DNA of 64,000 bases from Thalassotalea_A litorea (GCF_043642205.1 NZ_JBHZSG010000013.1:1-64000), one strand, 5' to 3'. Shown: positions 17,872-26,637, counted from the first letter of the stretch. Translations and numbers: made by a program. The notes: generated from the sequence alone by a model not told the origin.

Positions 17872-18025
17872 ATACCAATCCCATTTAATTATTGCTCACT
17901 CAGTGAGAGGCCCATTTACTGCCCTATATTTCATTAATATAGAATGACTATATCAATAAAATCTATGTTGTAATTGAACCTCTGCCCTAACTCTGAGTTG
18001 TACACAAACTTAGTGTGATTGGCAT
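17872..18025. repeat. MITE-like repeat, copy B (internally deleted, 154 bp)
   Basis: It begins ATACCAATC and ends GTGTGATTGGCAT. Compared with the complete copies it lacks about 110-120 bases. The junction is at AGTGAG, a 6-mer present at both edges of the missing segment in the copy at 40676-40940, which suggests deletion between short direct repeats. It lies between the protease terminator and the cytochrome gene, in the same orientation as copy C. Confidence 0.88.
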
Positions 18026-18091
18026 TAACTTTGGCTCGGGCGATATGTCTGGATCACAACATTTTTTAGAATTACCCAGATAAAAATAATA

Positions 18092-20269
18092 ATGAAGTTT
18101 TCAACTTATCTAATCAGTTTCCTACTTTTCATTGCCTTTAGCGATGTCACTCTTGCTAATACTGGTGCGCCGGAACAATGTACGAATTGCCATCAACAGC
18201 AGGTTACAGCGTGGCAGCAATCGGACCATGCCAAAGCCATGGCGAAAGTGAGTGAGCAAACGGTACTCGGCAATTTCAATGGTGTCAGTGTTCAGCACTT
18301 TTCCCAGACGGCGAAATTTTTCCAAAAACAAAACAAGTATTTCATGTCGCTGAACCATGAAAATAACGTCGTTGAATATGAAGCAAAATTTGTCTTTGGT
18401 CACTTCCCGCTGCAGCAATATTTGATTGAAGCCGATGGTGGACGTTTACAGGTATTTCCGTTCGCCTGGGACAGTCGCAACAAAGACGATGGTGGCCAAC
18501 GCTGGTATCCTATGTATGCGGATGAAGACATTAAATCGGCGGATCGACTGCATTGGCAACAACCGATGCAAAACTGGAACGGCATGTGTGCCGATTGTCA
18601 CTCCGACGGCTTAACGCGCAATTATGACGCCAGCAAAAATACTTTTTCCAGCCACTATGACAATATCAATGTCGGGTGCCAGTCTTGTCATGGCGATATG
18701 GAAAATCATCAGTCGCAAAGCGCAGACCCATATTCTGCACTCGTACAAGCACCATCCGTAACAAGATCAAATCAGGATATCGGCCAGTGGTTAAGAATGG
18801 CGGGTGAAGATGTGGCAAGTTGGCAAGGCGAGAAACGAGATAATCAATTCATGGATTCTTGTTTTGCCTGCCATTCGCTGCGCTCACCTCTTACCGATGG
18901 CATTGAGCCGGGCACCGCATTCTTAGATCAGTTTTCACCGAGTATGCTGGCACATCCTTTGTATTTCAGTGACGGGCAAATTAAAGAAGAGGTGTATGTT
19001 TACGGCTCTTTTTTACAGAGCAAAATGTTCAAAGCCGGGGTCAATTGTCTTGATTGTCACGATAAACATACGATGAAAATCAAGGTTGAGGGTAACGGCT
19101 TATGTTTGCAATGTCATAGCCCTGACAAATATCAACAAACGCAGCATACCGGCCATCCATTGGATCAAGAAGGCGGCCAATGTGTTGATTGTCATATGAG
19201 CGAAACCACCTATATGGGCGTTGATGACAGGCGAGATCATAGCTTTAAAATCCCGCGTCCTGATTTAAGCAGCCGCTTTTCCAGCCCGAATGCCTGTACC
19301 AAGTGTCATGACGATAAATCTAATAGCTGGGCGAGTAGCGAGCTTCGAAAACTGCACGGCAAACCCAAAGCATTGAGTAGCGATGAGCTACATTATCGCA
19401 ATTTACAGCATGGTAACCCGATAACTTTACAACAACACCTAAATGTTATTAATAGCGATTCATTGAATGAAATACATCGCGCCAGTGCCATACGCCTGCT
19501 TGCAAATAGCACCGAATCAATCAATGAATCGATGGCAAAACCCTGGATTCAATCGGATGAGCCGTTAATTCGCCTGGCGATGGCGCATATGGGCTTTATG
19601 CTACCAACAGATCAGCAGCAAGGTTTATATATGAACCTTCTTGATGACGAATACAAAGCAGTGCGAGTGGCTGCCGCGCAGCAAGTAATGAACTTAGGTG
19701 TACAGTTTTCACCATCGTTAGCCAATGGCATCAAAGAGCTTTTTGAGAGTAATGAACAAAACCGCTGGCGTGGCGAAGGCGGCTTAAACCAGAGTATGTT
19801 GCATATTGCATTGGGTGAATACAACAAAGCCCAACAGGCGTTGGAACAAGCCATTGTTGCCGACCCATATTTTGATCCTGCCTATGTCAATCTTGCGGAT
19901 TTATACCGTGGGTTAAATCAGGTGGATAAGGAACTCACGACCTATCAGGCAGGTCTTAAGGCTGTGCCAAAATCGGCAATGCTGCACTATGGTTACGGTA
20001 TGCACCTGGTTCGTGCTGGTGATAAGAAAGCAGCTCTGCAATCCTTTGAAAAAGCCTCGCAACTAGATACCGAAAACGTGCAGTATGTGTATGTATATCT
20101 ATTGAGCTTGGACAGCGTTGGCAATACCCGCGACGCCCTGAATCGATTAAAACAGATCCTGGCAAGATATAACAACGATCCGCAACTAGTGCAGTTGGGC
20201 TTAAGCTTTTCACAAAAACTGCAAGATGTTAACTCCTATCAGTTTTTTATGTCAAAACAACGAAGGTAA
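18092..20269 (+). CDS. Octaheme c-type cytochrome with TPR tail
   Basis: This 725-residue periplasmic protein has a signal peptide (MKFSTYLISFLLFIAFSDVTLA) and eight CxxCH haem-binding motifs: CTNCH (Cys30), CADCH (Cys166), CQSCH, CFACH, CLDCH, CLQCH, CVDCH and CTKCH. The last motif is near residue 405. The following region has HEAT-like helices, and the C-terminal 150 residues form tetratricopeptide repeats (ALEQAIVADPYFDPAYVNLADLYRGL and following). This matches the cytochrome c554-like multiheme/TPR family often annotated in marine Gammaproteobacteria. A redox role is clear; the electron donor, acceptor or any catalytic activity is not. No haem-maturation or partner genes are adjacent. Confidence 0.9.
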   Translation: MKFSTYLISFLLFIAFSDVTLANTGAPEQCTNCHQQQVTAWQQSDHAKAMAKVSEQTVLGNFNGVSVQHFSQTAKFFQKQNKYFMSLNHENNVVEYEAKFVFGHFPLQQYLIEADGGRLQVFPFAWDSRNKDDGGQRWYPMYADEDIKSADRLHWQQPMQNWNGMCADCHSDGLTRNYDASKNTFSSHYDNINVGCQSCHGDMENHQSQSADPYSALVQAPSVTRSNQDIGQWLRMAGEDVASWQGEKRDNQFMDSCFACHSLRSPLTDGIEPGTAFLDQFSPSMLAHPLYFSDGQIKEEVYVYGSFLQSKMFKAGVNCLDCHDKHTMKIKVEGNGLCLQCHSPDKYQQTQHTGHPLDQEGGQCVDCHMSETTYMGVDDRRDHSFKIPRPDLSSRFSSPNACTKCHDDKSNSWASSELRKLHGKPKALSSDELHYRNLQHGNPITLQQHLNVINSDSLNEIHRASAIRLLANSTESINESMAKPWIQSDEPLIRLAMAHMGFMLPTDQQQGLYMNLLDDEYKAVRVAAAQQVMNLGVQFSPSLANGIKELFESNEQNRWRGEGGLNQSMLHIALGEYNKAQQALEQAIVADPYFDPAYVNLADLYRGLNQVDKELTTYQAGLKAVPKSAMLHYGYGMHLVRAGDKKAALQSFEKASQLDTENVQYVYVYLLSLDSVGNTRDALNRLKQILARYNNDPQLVQLGLSFSQKLQDVNSYQFFMSKQRR

Positions 20270-20285
20270 AGCCTGTAGTTATATG

Positions 20286-20317
20286 AAGCAGTTAAGGCAA
20301 AGGTACCTTAACTGCTT
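20286..20317. terminator. Hairpin between convergent genes, weak terminator
   Basis: AAGCAGTTAAGG pairs with CCTTAACTGCTT (12 bp, 8-base loop) between the convergent cytochrome and lipoprotein genes. There is no clear T tract, so termination is only likely. Confidence 0.45.
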
Positions 20318-20367
20318 GTCGCTTAATCGATTTTGACCTGCAAACGAATGTTGTCTGATTGAAAGGT

Positions 20368-20808
20368 CTATTCTTTACCATTTCCAGAAAATATCGAGTC
20401 CAACTTTTTCAGCTTTTCTTTCAATTCATTCGATTCTTCCAATTCGTTAGCCAGCCATTTCTCACCCTTTTCTAAAGTCTCTTCAACACTCTGCTTTGAT
20501 TTTTCTACACTTTTATCCAGATCTATCTCAGATAGATCAAGGTGTTGATCAATAGACTTCTGTACTGAAGCGACGTGTTCATCAACGTTTTTTTCAAGCG
20601 TGTCTTTGGATTTTTGCAATTTATCCGTTACCTGCTTTTCAGCGTTTTTTAGAGTTTGCTCAAATTGCTGTTGTGAATCCAAAAGACGTTGCTCTAAGGT
20701 TTGAGATTGCTCTGCGGTTTTTGAGTCTTCGTCAGTAGTCTGTGTTGAAGGTTTAGAGTCGCAGGCTATGATGAAAGCACTTAAAATCAGTGGAATTGAT
20801 AATTTCAT
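20368..20808 (-). CDS. Coiled-coil lipoprotein, unrecognised
   Basis: This 146-residue protein has a short lipoprotein signal (MKLSIPLILSAFIIAC; the lipobox IIAC puts the acylated Cys at 16), then an acidic Ser/Thr/Gln linker, then about 95 residues of charged heptad-like sequence (QLQKSKDTLEKNVDEHV ... VEETLEKGEKWLANELEE) predicted to be a long coiled coil. Asp at position +2 after the Cys would favour inner-membrane retention by the E. coli rule. No enzymatic motif is present. It may be a structural or scaffolding periplasmic lipoprotein. Confidence 0.7.
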   Translation of the reverse strand: MKLSIPLILSAFIIACDSKPSTQTTDEDSKTAEQSQTLEQRLLDSQQQFEQTLKNAEKQVTDKLQKSKDTLEKNVDEHVASVQKSIDQHLDLSEIDLDKSVEKSKQSVEETLEKGEKWLANELEESNELKEKLKKLDSIFSGNGKE

Positions 20809-21197
20809 TGTTATTTGCTCTTAATTAATATCGTTCTGATCAATAAAGGAGAGTGGAAACGATAAAACAAACGATGCTAAAGAAAAAGGCGTTAATGGTG
20901 TTGAATCATTAATTTCTTGCGTTACACGTTGTGTTACGGCAAAGCTCTGGCGATTTATGATGTGAATCACAATCCGAAAGATTTACCGACTTGGTTAACG
21001 CCTATTTAATGCAACCGTGCCAGGAATCGATGAATATATTTAGTGGCCTGGTTTTATTCTCGTCTCTTTAATGTATTATGCTGATAATAATGGTGTTTTT
21101 AAATGGGAATTATCAGGTGTGAAGCCTGAACAAGCGCCATTGATGCTCCTTGAGCTTGTTATGCGAACAATAGCATTTGCAAAGATGGATTTTTACT
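20809..21197. other. 389-bp intergenic region
   Basis: It separates the divergent lipoprotein and ThuA-like genes and must contain both promoters. The symmetric motif TGTGAATCACA at 20961-20971 is visible, but its half-sites are one base apart, not the six expected for CRP. No gene is seen. Confidence 0.35.
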
Positions 21198-22007
21198 ATG
21201 AAAACTGTTGGCGTTTATTTGTTGTGTCTGATCGCTGTGTTGGGATTTAGTGGTTGTCAGTTGAGTCAAAAATCAGTAACCAAAGGAAGTTCAGACGTTG
21301 GAACGAAAAAGAATAAGAAAGAAATTGGTGCGACAACGGCAGCGCCAGCGCGCATCTTGGTTTTCAGTAAAACCAAGGGATTTCGACACGATTCCATCGC
21401 CAGTGGTCAGCAAGCCCTGATAAAGCTTGGCGAACAAGCCAACTGGCGCTTAAGTTTTACCGAAGATGCCAGAGCTTTCTCAAAAGAAGGCCTGGGACGA
21501 TATGCGGTAGTGGTATTTTTAAATACCACAGGCGACGTCCTTGATGACGAACAACAAACGGCATTTGAGCACTACATTGAAACAGGTGGCGGTTTTGTCG
21601 GCGTTCATTCTGCCAGCGATACGGAACACGATTGGCCCTGGTATGGACAGTTAGTGGGGGCACAATTTATCAGCCACCCTGAAGTACAGCAGGCGAGGTT
21701 GATCGTTGAAGACAATGATCAGCTGGCAACGCAACACCTTAATGACGCCTGGTTACATAGCGATGAGTGGTATAATTTTAATCGCAACCCACGAGAAGAG
21801 GTTGAGGTGTTGTTGTCACTCGATGAACGCAGTTATGATGCAGGATCCGGGGCTATAGGTGATCATCCGATTGCCTGGCAACACCGCGTAAAGCAGGGCC
21901 GAGCCTTTTATACCGGTTTAGGGCATACCCAAAAATCTTATCAAAGCCCCGAATTCTTGCAGCATCTTAGTGGCGGAATTCATTGGGCGGCGGGTATCGA
22001 CAATTAA
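21198..22007 (+). CDS. ThuA-like domain lipoprotein
   Basis: The ATG at 21198 begins a lipoprotein signal (MKTVGVYLLCLIAVLGFSGC, Cys20); a TTG seven codons upstream is unlikely. After a Lys-rich linker comes a class-I-glutamine-amidotransferase-like ThuA fold: RILVFSKTKGFRHDSI, YAVVVFLNTTGDVL, GGGFVGVHSASDTEHDWPWYG, LHSDEWYNF, HPIAWQH and GRAFYTGLGHT. ThuA proteins are linked to sugar and disaccharide metabolism (trehalose utilisation), but many are fused to secreted proteins of unknown substrate. A phosphatase-like exported protein follows 78 bases downstream, so the two may form an operon in the envelope. Confidence 0.85.
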   Translation: MKTVGVYLLCLIAVLGFSGCQLSQKSVTKGSSDVGTKKNKKEIGATTAAPARILVFSKTKGFRHDSIASGQQALIKLGEQANWRLSFTEDARAFSKEGLGRYAVVVFLNTTGDVLDDEQQTAFEHYIETGGGFVGVHSASDTEHDWPWYGQLVGAQFISHPEVQQARLIVEDNDQLATQHLNDAWLHSDEWYNFNRNPREEVEVLLSLDERSYDAGSGAIGDHPIAWQHRVKQGRAFYTGLGHTQKSYQSPEFLQHLSGGIHWAAGIDN

Positions 22008-22085
22008 TTTGGCGAGTTTATTGTGCAAATGCAGGTCAGGCATAGTGTTTGCGGACGTTAAACAATCATTGGGAGAGGACAATCC

Positions 22086-22634
22086 ATGGTGAAGTATTTG
22101 TTACATCTGTTTGCGCTTGCCGGGCTTTATCTTGCCAGCGTCAACCTGGTAACAGCCGACGAAACCGAGTCATATTCAAGGCTATCGGGTTTGGAAAACT
22201 TTCAGGTGAATAACGAGAATATGATGAGCTCCGGCCAGCCCAATCAACAGCAGTTTGAAGCATTACAGGCAATCGGAGTGACCAAGGTTATCGATTTGAT
22301 CCCATCGGATCGTAGCGAAGAATCAGCGTTACTGGCCAAATTAGGGCTTACCTATCACAATATTCCGGTCGTATGGGAAAACCCAAGGATTGAAGATTTC
22401 GAACATTACGTGGCCTTGATGCAGCAGCCTGATGGAAACGATGGGATTACCCTGACTCATTGTAAACTAAACTGGCGCGGAGCGGTATTTACCTACCTAT
22501 ACCGAGTAACGCAATTAAATGAATCCGAAGCGATAGCGAAGAAAGATTTACTGGCAGTTTGGCAACCCGATGAGATATGGCAAAAATTTATTAATGATGT
22601 GAAAGCGAAATACTGGACAGCTCCGTTAGAGTAG
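22086..22634 (+). CDS. Exported tyrosine-phosphatase-like protein
   Basis: This 182-residue protein has a signal peptide (MVKYLLHLFALAGLYLASVNLVTA) and a dual-specificity-phosphatase-like domain: SSGQPNQQQFEALQAIGVTKVIDLIP at the start and the P-loop HCKLNWRGA. The loop is C-x4-R, one residue shorter than the canonical C-x5-R; to my knowledge the same spacing occurs in related marine phosphatase-like proteins. GGGAGAGGAC gives a good Shine-Dalgarno. A periplasmic site argues against cytoplasmic phosphotyrosine signalling. Activity is uncertain. Confidence 0.75.
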   Translation: MVKYLLHLFALAGLYLASVNLVTADETESYSRLSGLENFQVNNENMMSSGQPNQQQFEALQAIGVTKVIDLIPSDRSEESALLAKLGLTYHNIPVVWENPRIEDFEHYVALMQQPDGNDGITLTHCKLNWRGAVFTYLYRVTQLNESEAIAKKDLLAVWQPDEIWQKFINDVKAKYWTAPLE

Positions 22635-22690
22635 TTTCATCTTGATTTTTCAAAAGTGCTGGTGCTTGTCAGTACTTTTAGTCCGGTGAT

Positions 22691-23182
22691 TTATTCTTTT
22701 AGTTCCCCGAATTCGAGCTCGGGGTGCAATAAAATTGTTTGAAATAGAGTCACTTCCTGCTCTTCTTCTACCTCAAGTAACAGTACATATTTGCCTGATT
22801 CCAGTTCATGGGCCAGTCGTTGCCGATTAATTAAAATAGAATCTTTGCCATCAGGGGAGCTTAACACGGTCGTTAGTGCGACAAAGACAATAATGATGGC
22901 GATTAACGGGATCCAGCCTGCATCGGTGTTGGTCAAGCCTAAGATATATCCCAGATATAATAAAAATCCAGCGATGACATACCAAAAAATGGTATGAATT
23001 TCAGAACGATACAAATTAATAAACCAATAGAAACCGGAAGGGAAATAGGTTTTAAGCTGTTTAATACCTGGTTGATCACTGAGTATTCGAAATTGCGGCG
23101 GTAAAAAGCCTTTTTGTTCTAACTCAAGAGAGAACAAGTGTAAGTGAGATAAGTTGTCGCTAATGCAAAAATGTCGTTTCAT
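22691..23182 (-). CDS. Small two-TM membrane protein, unrecognised
   Basis: This 163-residue protein has a soluble N-terminus of about 60 residues (MKRHFCISDNLSHLHLF ... LEQKGF), two hydrophobic helices (IFWYVIAGFLLYLGYILGL and WIPLIAIIIVFVALTTVL) and an acidic C-terminal region (LLLEVEEEQEVTLFQ). The layout resembles stress-associated membrane proteins in which an N-terminal domain is tethered to the inner membrane, but I cannot assign a family. It is convergent with the phosphatase-like gene. Confidence 0.6.
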   Translation of the reverse strand: MKRHFCISDNLSHLHLFSLELEQKGFLPPQFRILSDQPGIKQLKTYFPSGFYWFINLYRSEIHTIFWYVIAGFLLYLGYILGLTNTDAGWIPLIAIIIVFVALTTVLSSPDGKDSILINRQRLAHELESGKYVLLLEVEEEQEVTLFQTILLHPELEFGELKE

Positions 23183-23862
23183 TATTTTGATTGGCGAGCT
23201 ACAGGCGAGGGTCTGCTGGCCGATGTATTATCTTAGTATTATTGGTATTTCGGAGTTCAGCCGAAGTCTATTTATTAGAGTCTAGTGCGGTTTTATCCGA
23301 AGTGCATAAAAAAAGGGGCGAAAACGCCCCATATCTTAAACTTAAGCATCCTGCTGCTTTAGAGTTCTGTTTAAGCCAGTAATTACGACTTGGTGAACCG
23401 GTATCCTTTCATCCAATACATCTGTTATTTTTGGTTTAAACTCGCTCAGTGGATAACTTTGTTTTTGTTAGGAGTCAAAACAATCTATGATTGAAAGACC
23501 TATCCTGTTGCGAGCATTATTTTTAAGCTTGCGCTTAAAAATGAATTGTTGCTTCCTTGCCGGCTCATCCTGAACCTCTCTGTCATCCTGACGATTTAAT
23601 TATTGACGTAAGCGATCGTAAAAAATAGCGAGTTTTTTTCGATTCTTTGCTGTCATAAGTTTGTCATAAACCGTGTAAATCAGGAAAACCCATATTTTAA
23701 AAGGGATGCAGGGAATAGGGGCCGTAACTGAAAGGAAAAATTGCGGTAGTTATCGCACTCTCTTGTGAGATATGTCTTACACGCTTTGTGGCGATAAGCT
23801 GAAGCTGGAGACAAACCACAAGTCCTGTATTGTTAGTCCTTGTGGTCTGGTGAGAACATACG
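23183..23862. other. 680-bp intergenic region with two hairpins
   Basis: No ORF is credible. It contains a minus-strand terminator (23308-23330) and, at 23520-23541, a perfect 9-bp stem (TTTTTAAGC, loop TTGC, GCTTAAAAA) with T/A flanks that could end transcription in both directions. The minus-strand terminator has no annotated gene just upstream of it, so a short transcript from about 23480 downwards is possible. Confidence 0.4.
23308..23330 (-). terminator. Minus-strand rho-independent terminator without an assigned gene
   Basis: On the minus strand GGGGCG, loop TTTT, CGCCCC is followed by seven T. The nearest upstream minus-strand gene is trmB, which ends more than 500 bases away. Confidence 0.8.
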
Positions 23863-24591
23863 TTAACTAATGCGTTTGAATTGTAAATCCCACACACCGT
23901 GGCCCAGCTTTTGTCCGCGGTTTTCAAATTTCGTGAGTGGTCGATTGTCTGGGCGTGGCACGTAATCGTTAGTCGTTGACAGGTTTTCAAAATGCTCAGC
24001 TTGGCGCATGTCGTCTAACATACACTCCGCATAGTTTTCCCAGTCAGTCGCCATATGAAACACACCATCCATTTTCAGTATTTGACGAATGCTTTCAATA
24101 AATTCAGGTTTTACGATGCGACGTTTATGGTGACGGGCTTTGTGCCAGGGATCCGGGAAAAACAATTGCACCGTATCGACAGATTGCTTAGGGATACAAT
24201 CCGCAAGGATTTCGATAGCATCGTGCTCGTACACTTTTAAATTACTCACCCCTTCGGCCTCGGCAAGTGCCAGACAGGCACCAACGCCAGGGCGGTGTAC
24301 TTCAATACCGATAAAATTACGATTAGGTGCAGCTTTTGCCATTTCAACTAACGATTTGCCCATGCCAAAGCCAATTTCCAAGGTAATAGGGTTGTCATTG
24401 TTAAACTCTTTGTTTAAATCCAACATACCTTTGCTGTGATCTAAACCCATGGTATCCCACAAAGTCTCCAAAGCTTTGGCTTGACCTTTCGTCAGTCTGC
24501 CTTCGCGTTTGACAAAGCTGCGAACTTTACGAATGTATTTACCTTCCGCTTCTGCTTGTTCTACGGTTTTATGGGTTCTGTCGTTACTCAT
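23863..24591 (-). CDS. trmB: tRNA (guanine-N7-)-methyltransferase
   Basis: This cytoplasmic SAM-dependent enzyme forms m7G46 in tRNA. The 242-residue product has the basic N-terminus (RKVRSFVKREGRLT), the SAM-binding LEIGFGMGKSLVEMA, IGIEVHRPGVG, the catalytic-loop signature LFFPDPWHKARHHKRR and the C-terminal RPLTKFENRGQKLGHGVWDL. I use the ATG at 24591, with GAGTG upstream; a GTG at 24600 would add three residues. It is divergent from mutY, as in E. coli. Confidence 0.96.
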   Translation of the reverse strand: MSNDRTHKTVEQAEAEGKYIRKVRSFVKREGRLTKGQAKALETLWDTMGLDHSKGMLDLNKEFNNDNPITLEIGFGMGKSLVEMAKAAPNRNFIGIEVHRPGVGACLALAEAEGVSNLKVYEHDAIEILADCIPKQSVDTVQLFFPDPWHKARHHKRRIVKPEFIESIRQILKMDGVFHMATDWENYAECMLDDMRQAEHFENLSTTNDYVPRPDNRPLTKFENRGQKLGHGVWDLQFKRIS

Positions 24592-24859
24592 GAATTGCAC
24601 TCAATTGGTTTATCGATAAATGATAATGGGGTTAAGCCTGTATATGTACGCAAGAATAAGCAATGATTTGGCGTATTCCCATACTAAGCATAGCGCTTTA
24701 AGGCGCCGCGTATTATCTTTGTTTTGCATTCAAAACTCAAGTAAACCGGGATGGGTCAAAAGGGCGACAGACAACGTTTAAACGCTTGATATGAAAAACT
24801 GATTAATAAACCTGATCAAACATCACGACTTAAAAACACCAATAGCGGGTCAAGCACTA

Positions 24860-24888
24860 TTGGCGCGATAATGCGTTACAGGTACAAT
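24860..24888 (+). promoter_or_regulatory. Candidate mutY promoter
   Basis: TTGGCG (24860-24865) and TACAAT (24883-24888) are separated by 17 bases, about 26 bases before the mutY ATG. An inverted repeat, CCAATAG/CTATTGG (24839-24845 and 24857-24863), overlaps the -35 box and could be an operator. Confidence 0.5.
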
Positions 24889-24914
24889 GATGCAAAAACA
24901 AAATTGTAGAATGT

Positions 24915-25964
24915 ATGTCGTTTAGCTCACTCGTGTTGTCCTGGTTTAAAGACCAGGGGCGTAAACATTTTCCCTGGCAGCAAAACAAAACTCCTTACCG
25001 AGTCTGGATTTCTGAAATTATGCTGCAACAGACTCAAGTCGCAACAGTCATCCCTTATTATCAAAGGTTTATGGAGTCATTCCCTACTGTCGTGGATTTG
25101 GCCAACGCCGATGAAGACTCCGTCTTACATCACTGGACCGGTCTTGGCTATTACGCCAGAGCTCGAAACCTGCATAAAGCGGCGAAGATAATTCGTGATG
25201 ACTATGATGGTGAGTTCCCACAAGATATTGAATCTGTGATTGCATTGCCGGGCATTGGCCGCTCCACCGCCGGTGCTATATTGTCGCTATCGCTCAACCA
25301 GTCCCATCCAATCCTTGATGGTAATGTTAAACGGGTACTTGCCCGGTATTTTGCCGAATCGGGTTACCCGGGACAAAGTAAATTTGAAAAGGCGCTATGG
25401 GCATTTAGTGAAAAATTAACACCTAATGATGGGGCGGCGGATTACAATCAGGCGATGATGGACCTGGGAGCAACGGTTTGTACCCGCGGTAAGCCTCGTT
25501 GTGAAGCATGTCCCGTTGCCAAAGACTGCAAAGCGCAGCGCAGCGGCACAACGGATGAATACCCAGGTAAAAAGCCGAAAAAAGCAAAACCAATAAAACG
25601 CACCTACATGTTAATGTTTACTGATGGTGACCAGGTACTGATGTATAAGCGTCCGCAGTCGGGTATTTGGGGAGGGCTGTGGAGTTTTTACGAAGCGGAA
25701 CGACCTGAACAAATCATCGATATTGGCAAAAACCTCGGTCTGGAAGTGAATTCTCAGGAAATATTAGATGAGTTTCGCCATACGTTTAGCCATTTTCATC
25801 TGGATATTGTGCCGGTAAAATTGCAAATCCACAAACAACCGACAATTATTAATGATCACCAAGGCCAGCTTTGGTACCATCTGCAACACGGTGCCGATAT
25901 AGGTTTGGCCGCATCAAGCAAAACCTTATTAGCCAAGTTAACAACCAGCAAAGAGAGCACATAA
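24915..25964 (+). CDS. mutY: Adenine DNA glycosylase
   Basis: This 349-residue base-excision enzyme removes A mispaired with 8-oxoG. It shows catalytic Glu34 in SEIMLQQTQV, the helix-hairpin-helix around LPGIGRSTAGAI, catalytic Asp135 in LDGNVKRV, the [4Fe-4S] ligands C189-x6-C196-x2-C199-x5-C205, and a C-terminal NUDIX-like 8-oxoG recognition domain (GGLWSFYEAE ... FRHTFSHFHL). Its stop overlaps the yggX start as TAATG, so the pair is translationally coupled, an arrangement shared with E. coli. Confidence 0.97.
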   Translation: MSFSSLVLSWFKDQGRKHFPWQQNKTPYRVWISEIMLQQTQVATVIPYYQRFMESFPTVVDLANADEDSVLHHWTGLGYYARARNLHKAAKIIRDDYDGEFPQDIESVIALPGIGRSTAGAILSLSLNQSHPILDGNVKRVLARYFAESGYPGQSKFEKALWAFSEKLTPNDGAADYNQAMMDLGATVCTRGKPRCEACPVAKDCKAQRSGTTDEYPGKKPKKAKPIKRTYMLMFTDGDQVLMYKRPQSGIWGGLWSFYEAERPEQIIDIGKNLGLEVNSQEILDEFRHTFSHFHLDIVPVKLQIHKQPTIINDHQGQLWYHLQHGADIGLAASSKTLLAKLTTSKEST

Positions 25965-26233
25965 TGGGTCGTACGGTATTTTGCCAACATTTAAAAAAAG
26001 AAGATGACGGTTTGGATTTTCAATTTTACCCGGGTGAAATTGGTAAACGAATCTTTGACAACATAGGTAAAACCGCCTGGACCTTGTGGCAGAAGAAGCA
26101 GACTATGCTGATCAACGAACACAAGCTGTCGATGATGAATGCCGAAGACCGTAAGTATTTGGAAGAAACGATGGTGGCGTTCCTGTTTGAAGGGAAAGAG
26201 CCTGAAATTGAAGGTTATACCCCGCAAAAGTAA
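25964..26233 (+). CDS. yggX: YggX, Fe(II)-trafficking/oxidative-stress protein
   Basis: This 89-residue cytoplasmic protein begins MGRTVFCQHLKKE with the conserved Cys7 and contains DFQFYPGEIGKRIFDNI, TAWTLWQKKQTMLINEHKL and FLFEG, all typical of YggX. The family protects Fe-S clusters and labile iron during oxidative stress. The ATG overlaps the mutY stop by one base, so the repair glycosylase (itself an Fe-S protein) and YggX are made together. Confidence 0.95.
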   Translation: MGRTVFCQHLKKEDDGLDFQFYPGEIGKRIFDNIGKTAWTLWQKKQTMLINEHKLSMMNAEDRKYLEETMVAFLFEGKEPEIEGYTPQK

Positions 26234-26313
26234 TATTCCTGTAAATTATTGTTTATTAAAAGCGCACCTTGCTTTTAAATTGAGCGAACAGAAAAAAATA
26301 GTAAAAAAAGGGG

Positions 26314-26342
26314 TTGACGGGGCGCACGAAAAAACGTTTAAT
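26314..26342 (+). promoter_or_regulatory. tRNA-Phe promoter
   Basis: TTGACG (26314-26319), a 17-base spacer and TTTAAT (26337-26342), followed by a GC-rich discriminator (AGCGCCCG), as expected for a growth-rate/stringently controlled stable-RNA promoter. The predicted start is about 40 bases before the tRNA. Confidence 0.7.
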
Positions 26343-26389
26343 AGCGCCCGTCCTCAAGGACAACAGGGGATTGCCCTTTAAACATATTT

Positions 26390-26465
26390 GCCCAGATAGC
26401 TCAGTCGGTAGAGCAGGGGATTGAAAATCCCCGTGTCGGTGGTTCGATTCCGCCTCTGGGCACCA
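26390..26465 (+). tRNA. tRNA-Phe (GAA)
   Basis: A 76-base cloverleaf with encoded CCA. The acceptor stem GCCCAGA pairs with TCTGGGC, the anticodon stem GGGGA/TCCCC encloses TTGAAAA, and GAA lies at 26423-26425. The T loop is TTCGATT. It closely matches E. coli tRNA-Phe. Confidence 0.98.
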
Positions 26466-26561
26466 TTTTTAAAAGTTATTGTTTCTAAAAGTAGATGACA
26501 GTAACTCGGTGCCAAGATAAAAGTAGAAAGTTTCTTTCTTTTATCGCACACAGTTTTGTGT

Positions 26562-26626
<65 letters not shown>

Positions 26627-26637
<11 letters not shown>

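Noticed and set aside
20961..20971. TGTGAATCACA as a CRP/FNR site
   Set aside because: Half-sites are separated by one base instead of six (CRP), and it lacks TTGAT/ATCAA spacing (FNR).
22497..22499. Defective phosphatase because of the short C-x4-R loop
   Set aside because: To my knowledge C-x4-R is seen in related exported phosphatase-like proteins, so the spacing alone does not show a defect.
23487..23573. 28-codon plus-strand ORF after AGGAG in the trmB/membrane-protein gap
   Set aside because: Shine-Dalgarno spacing is too long and the frame runs through a strong terminator-like hairpin.
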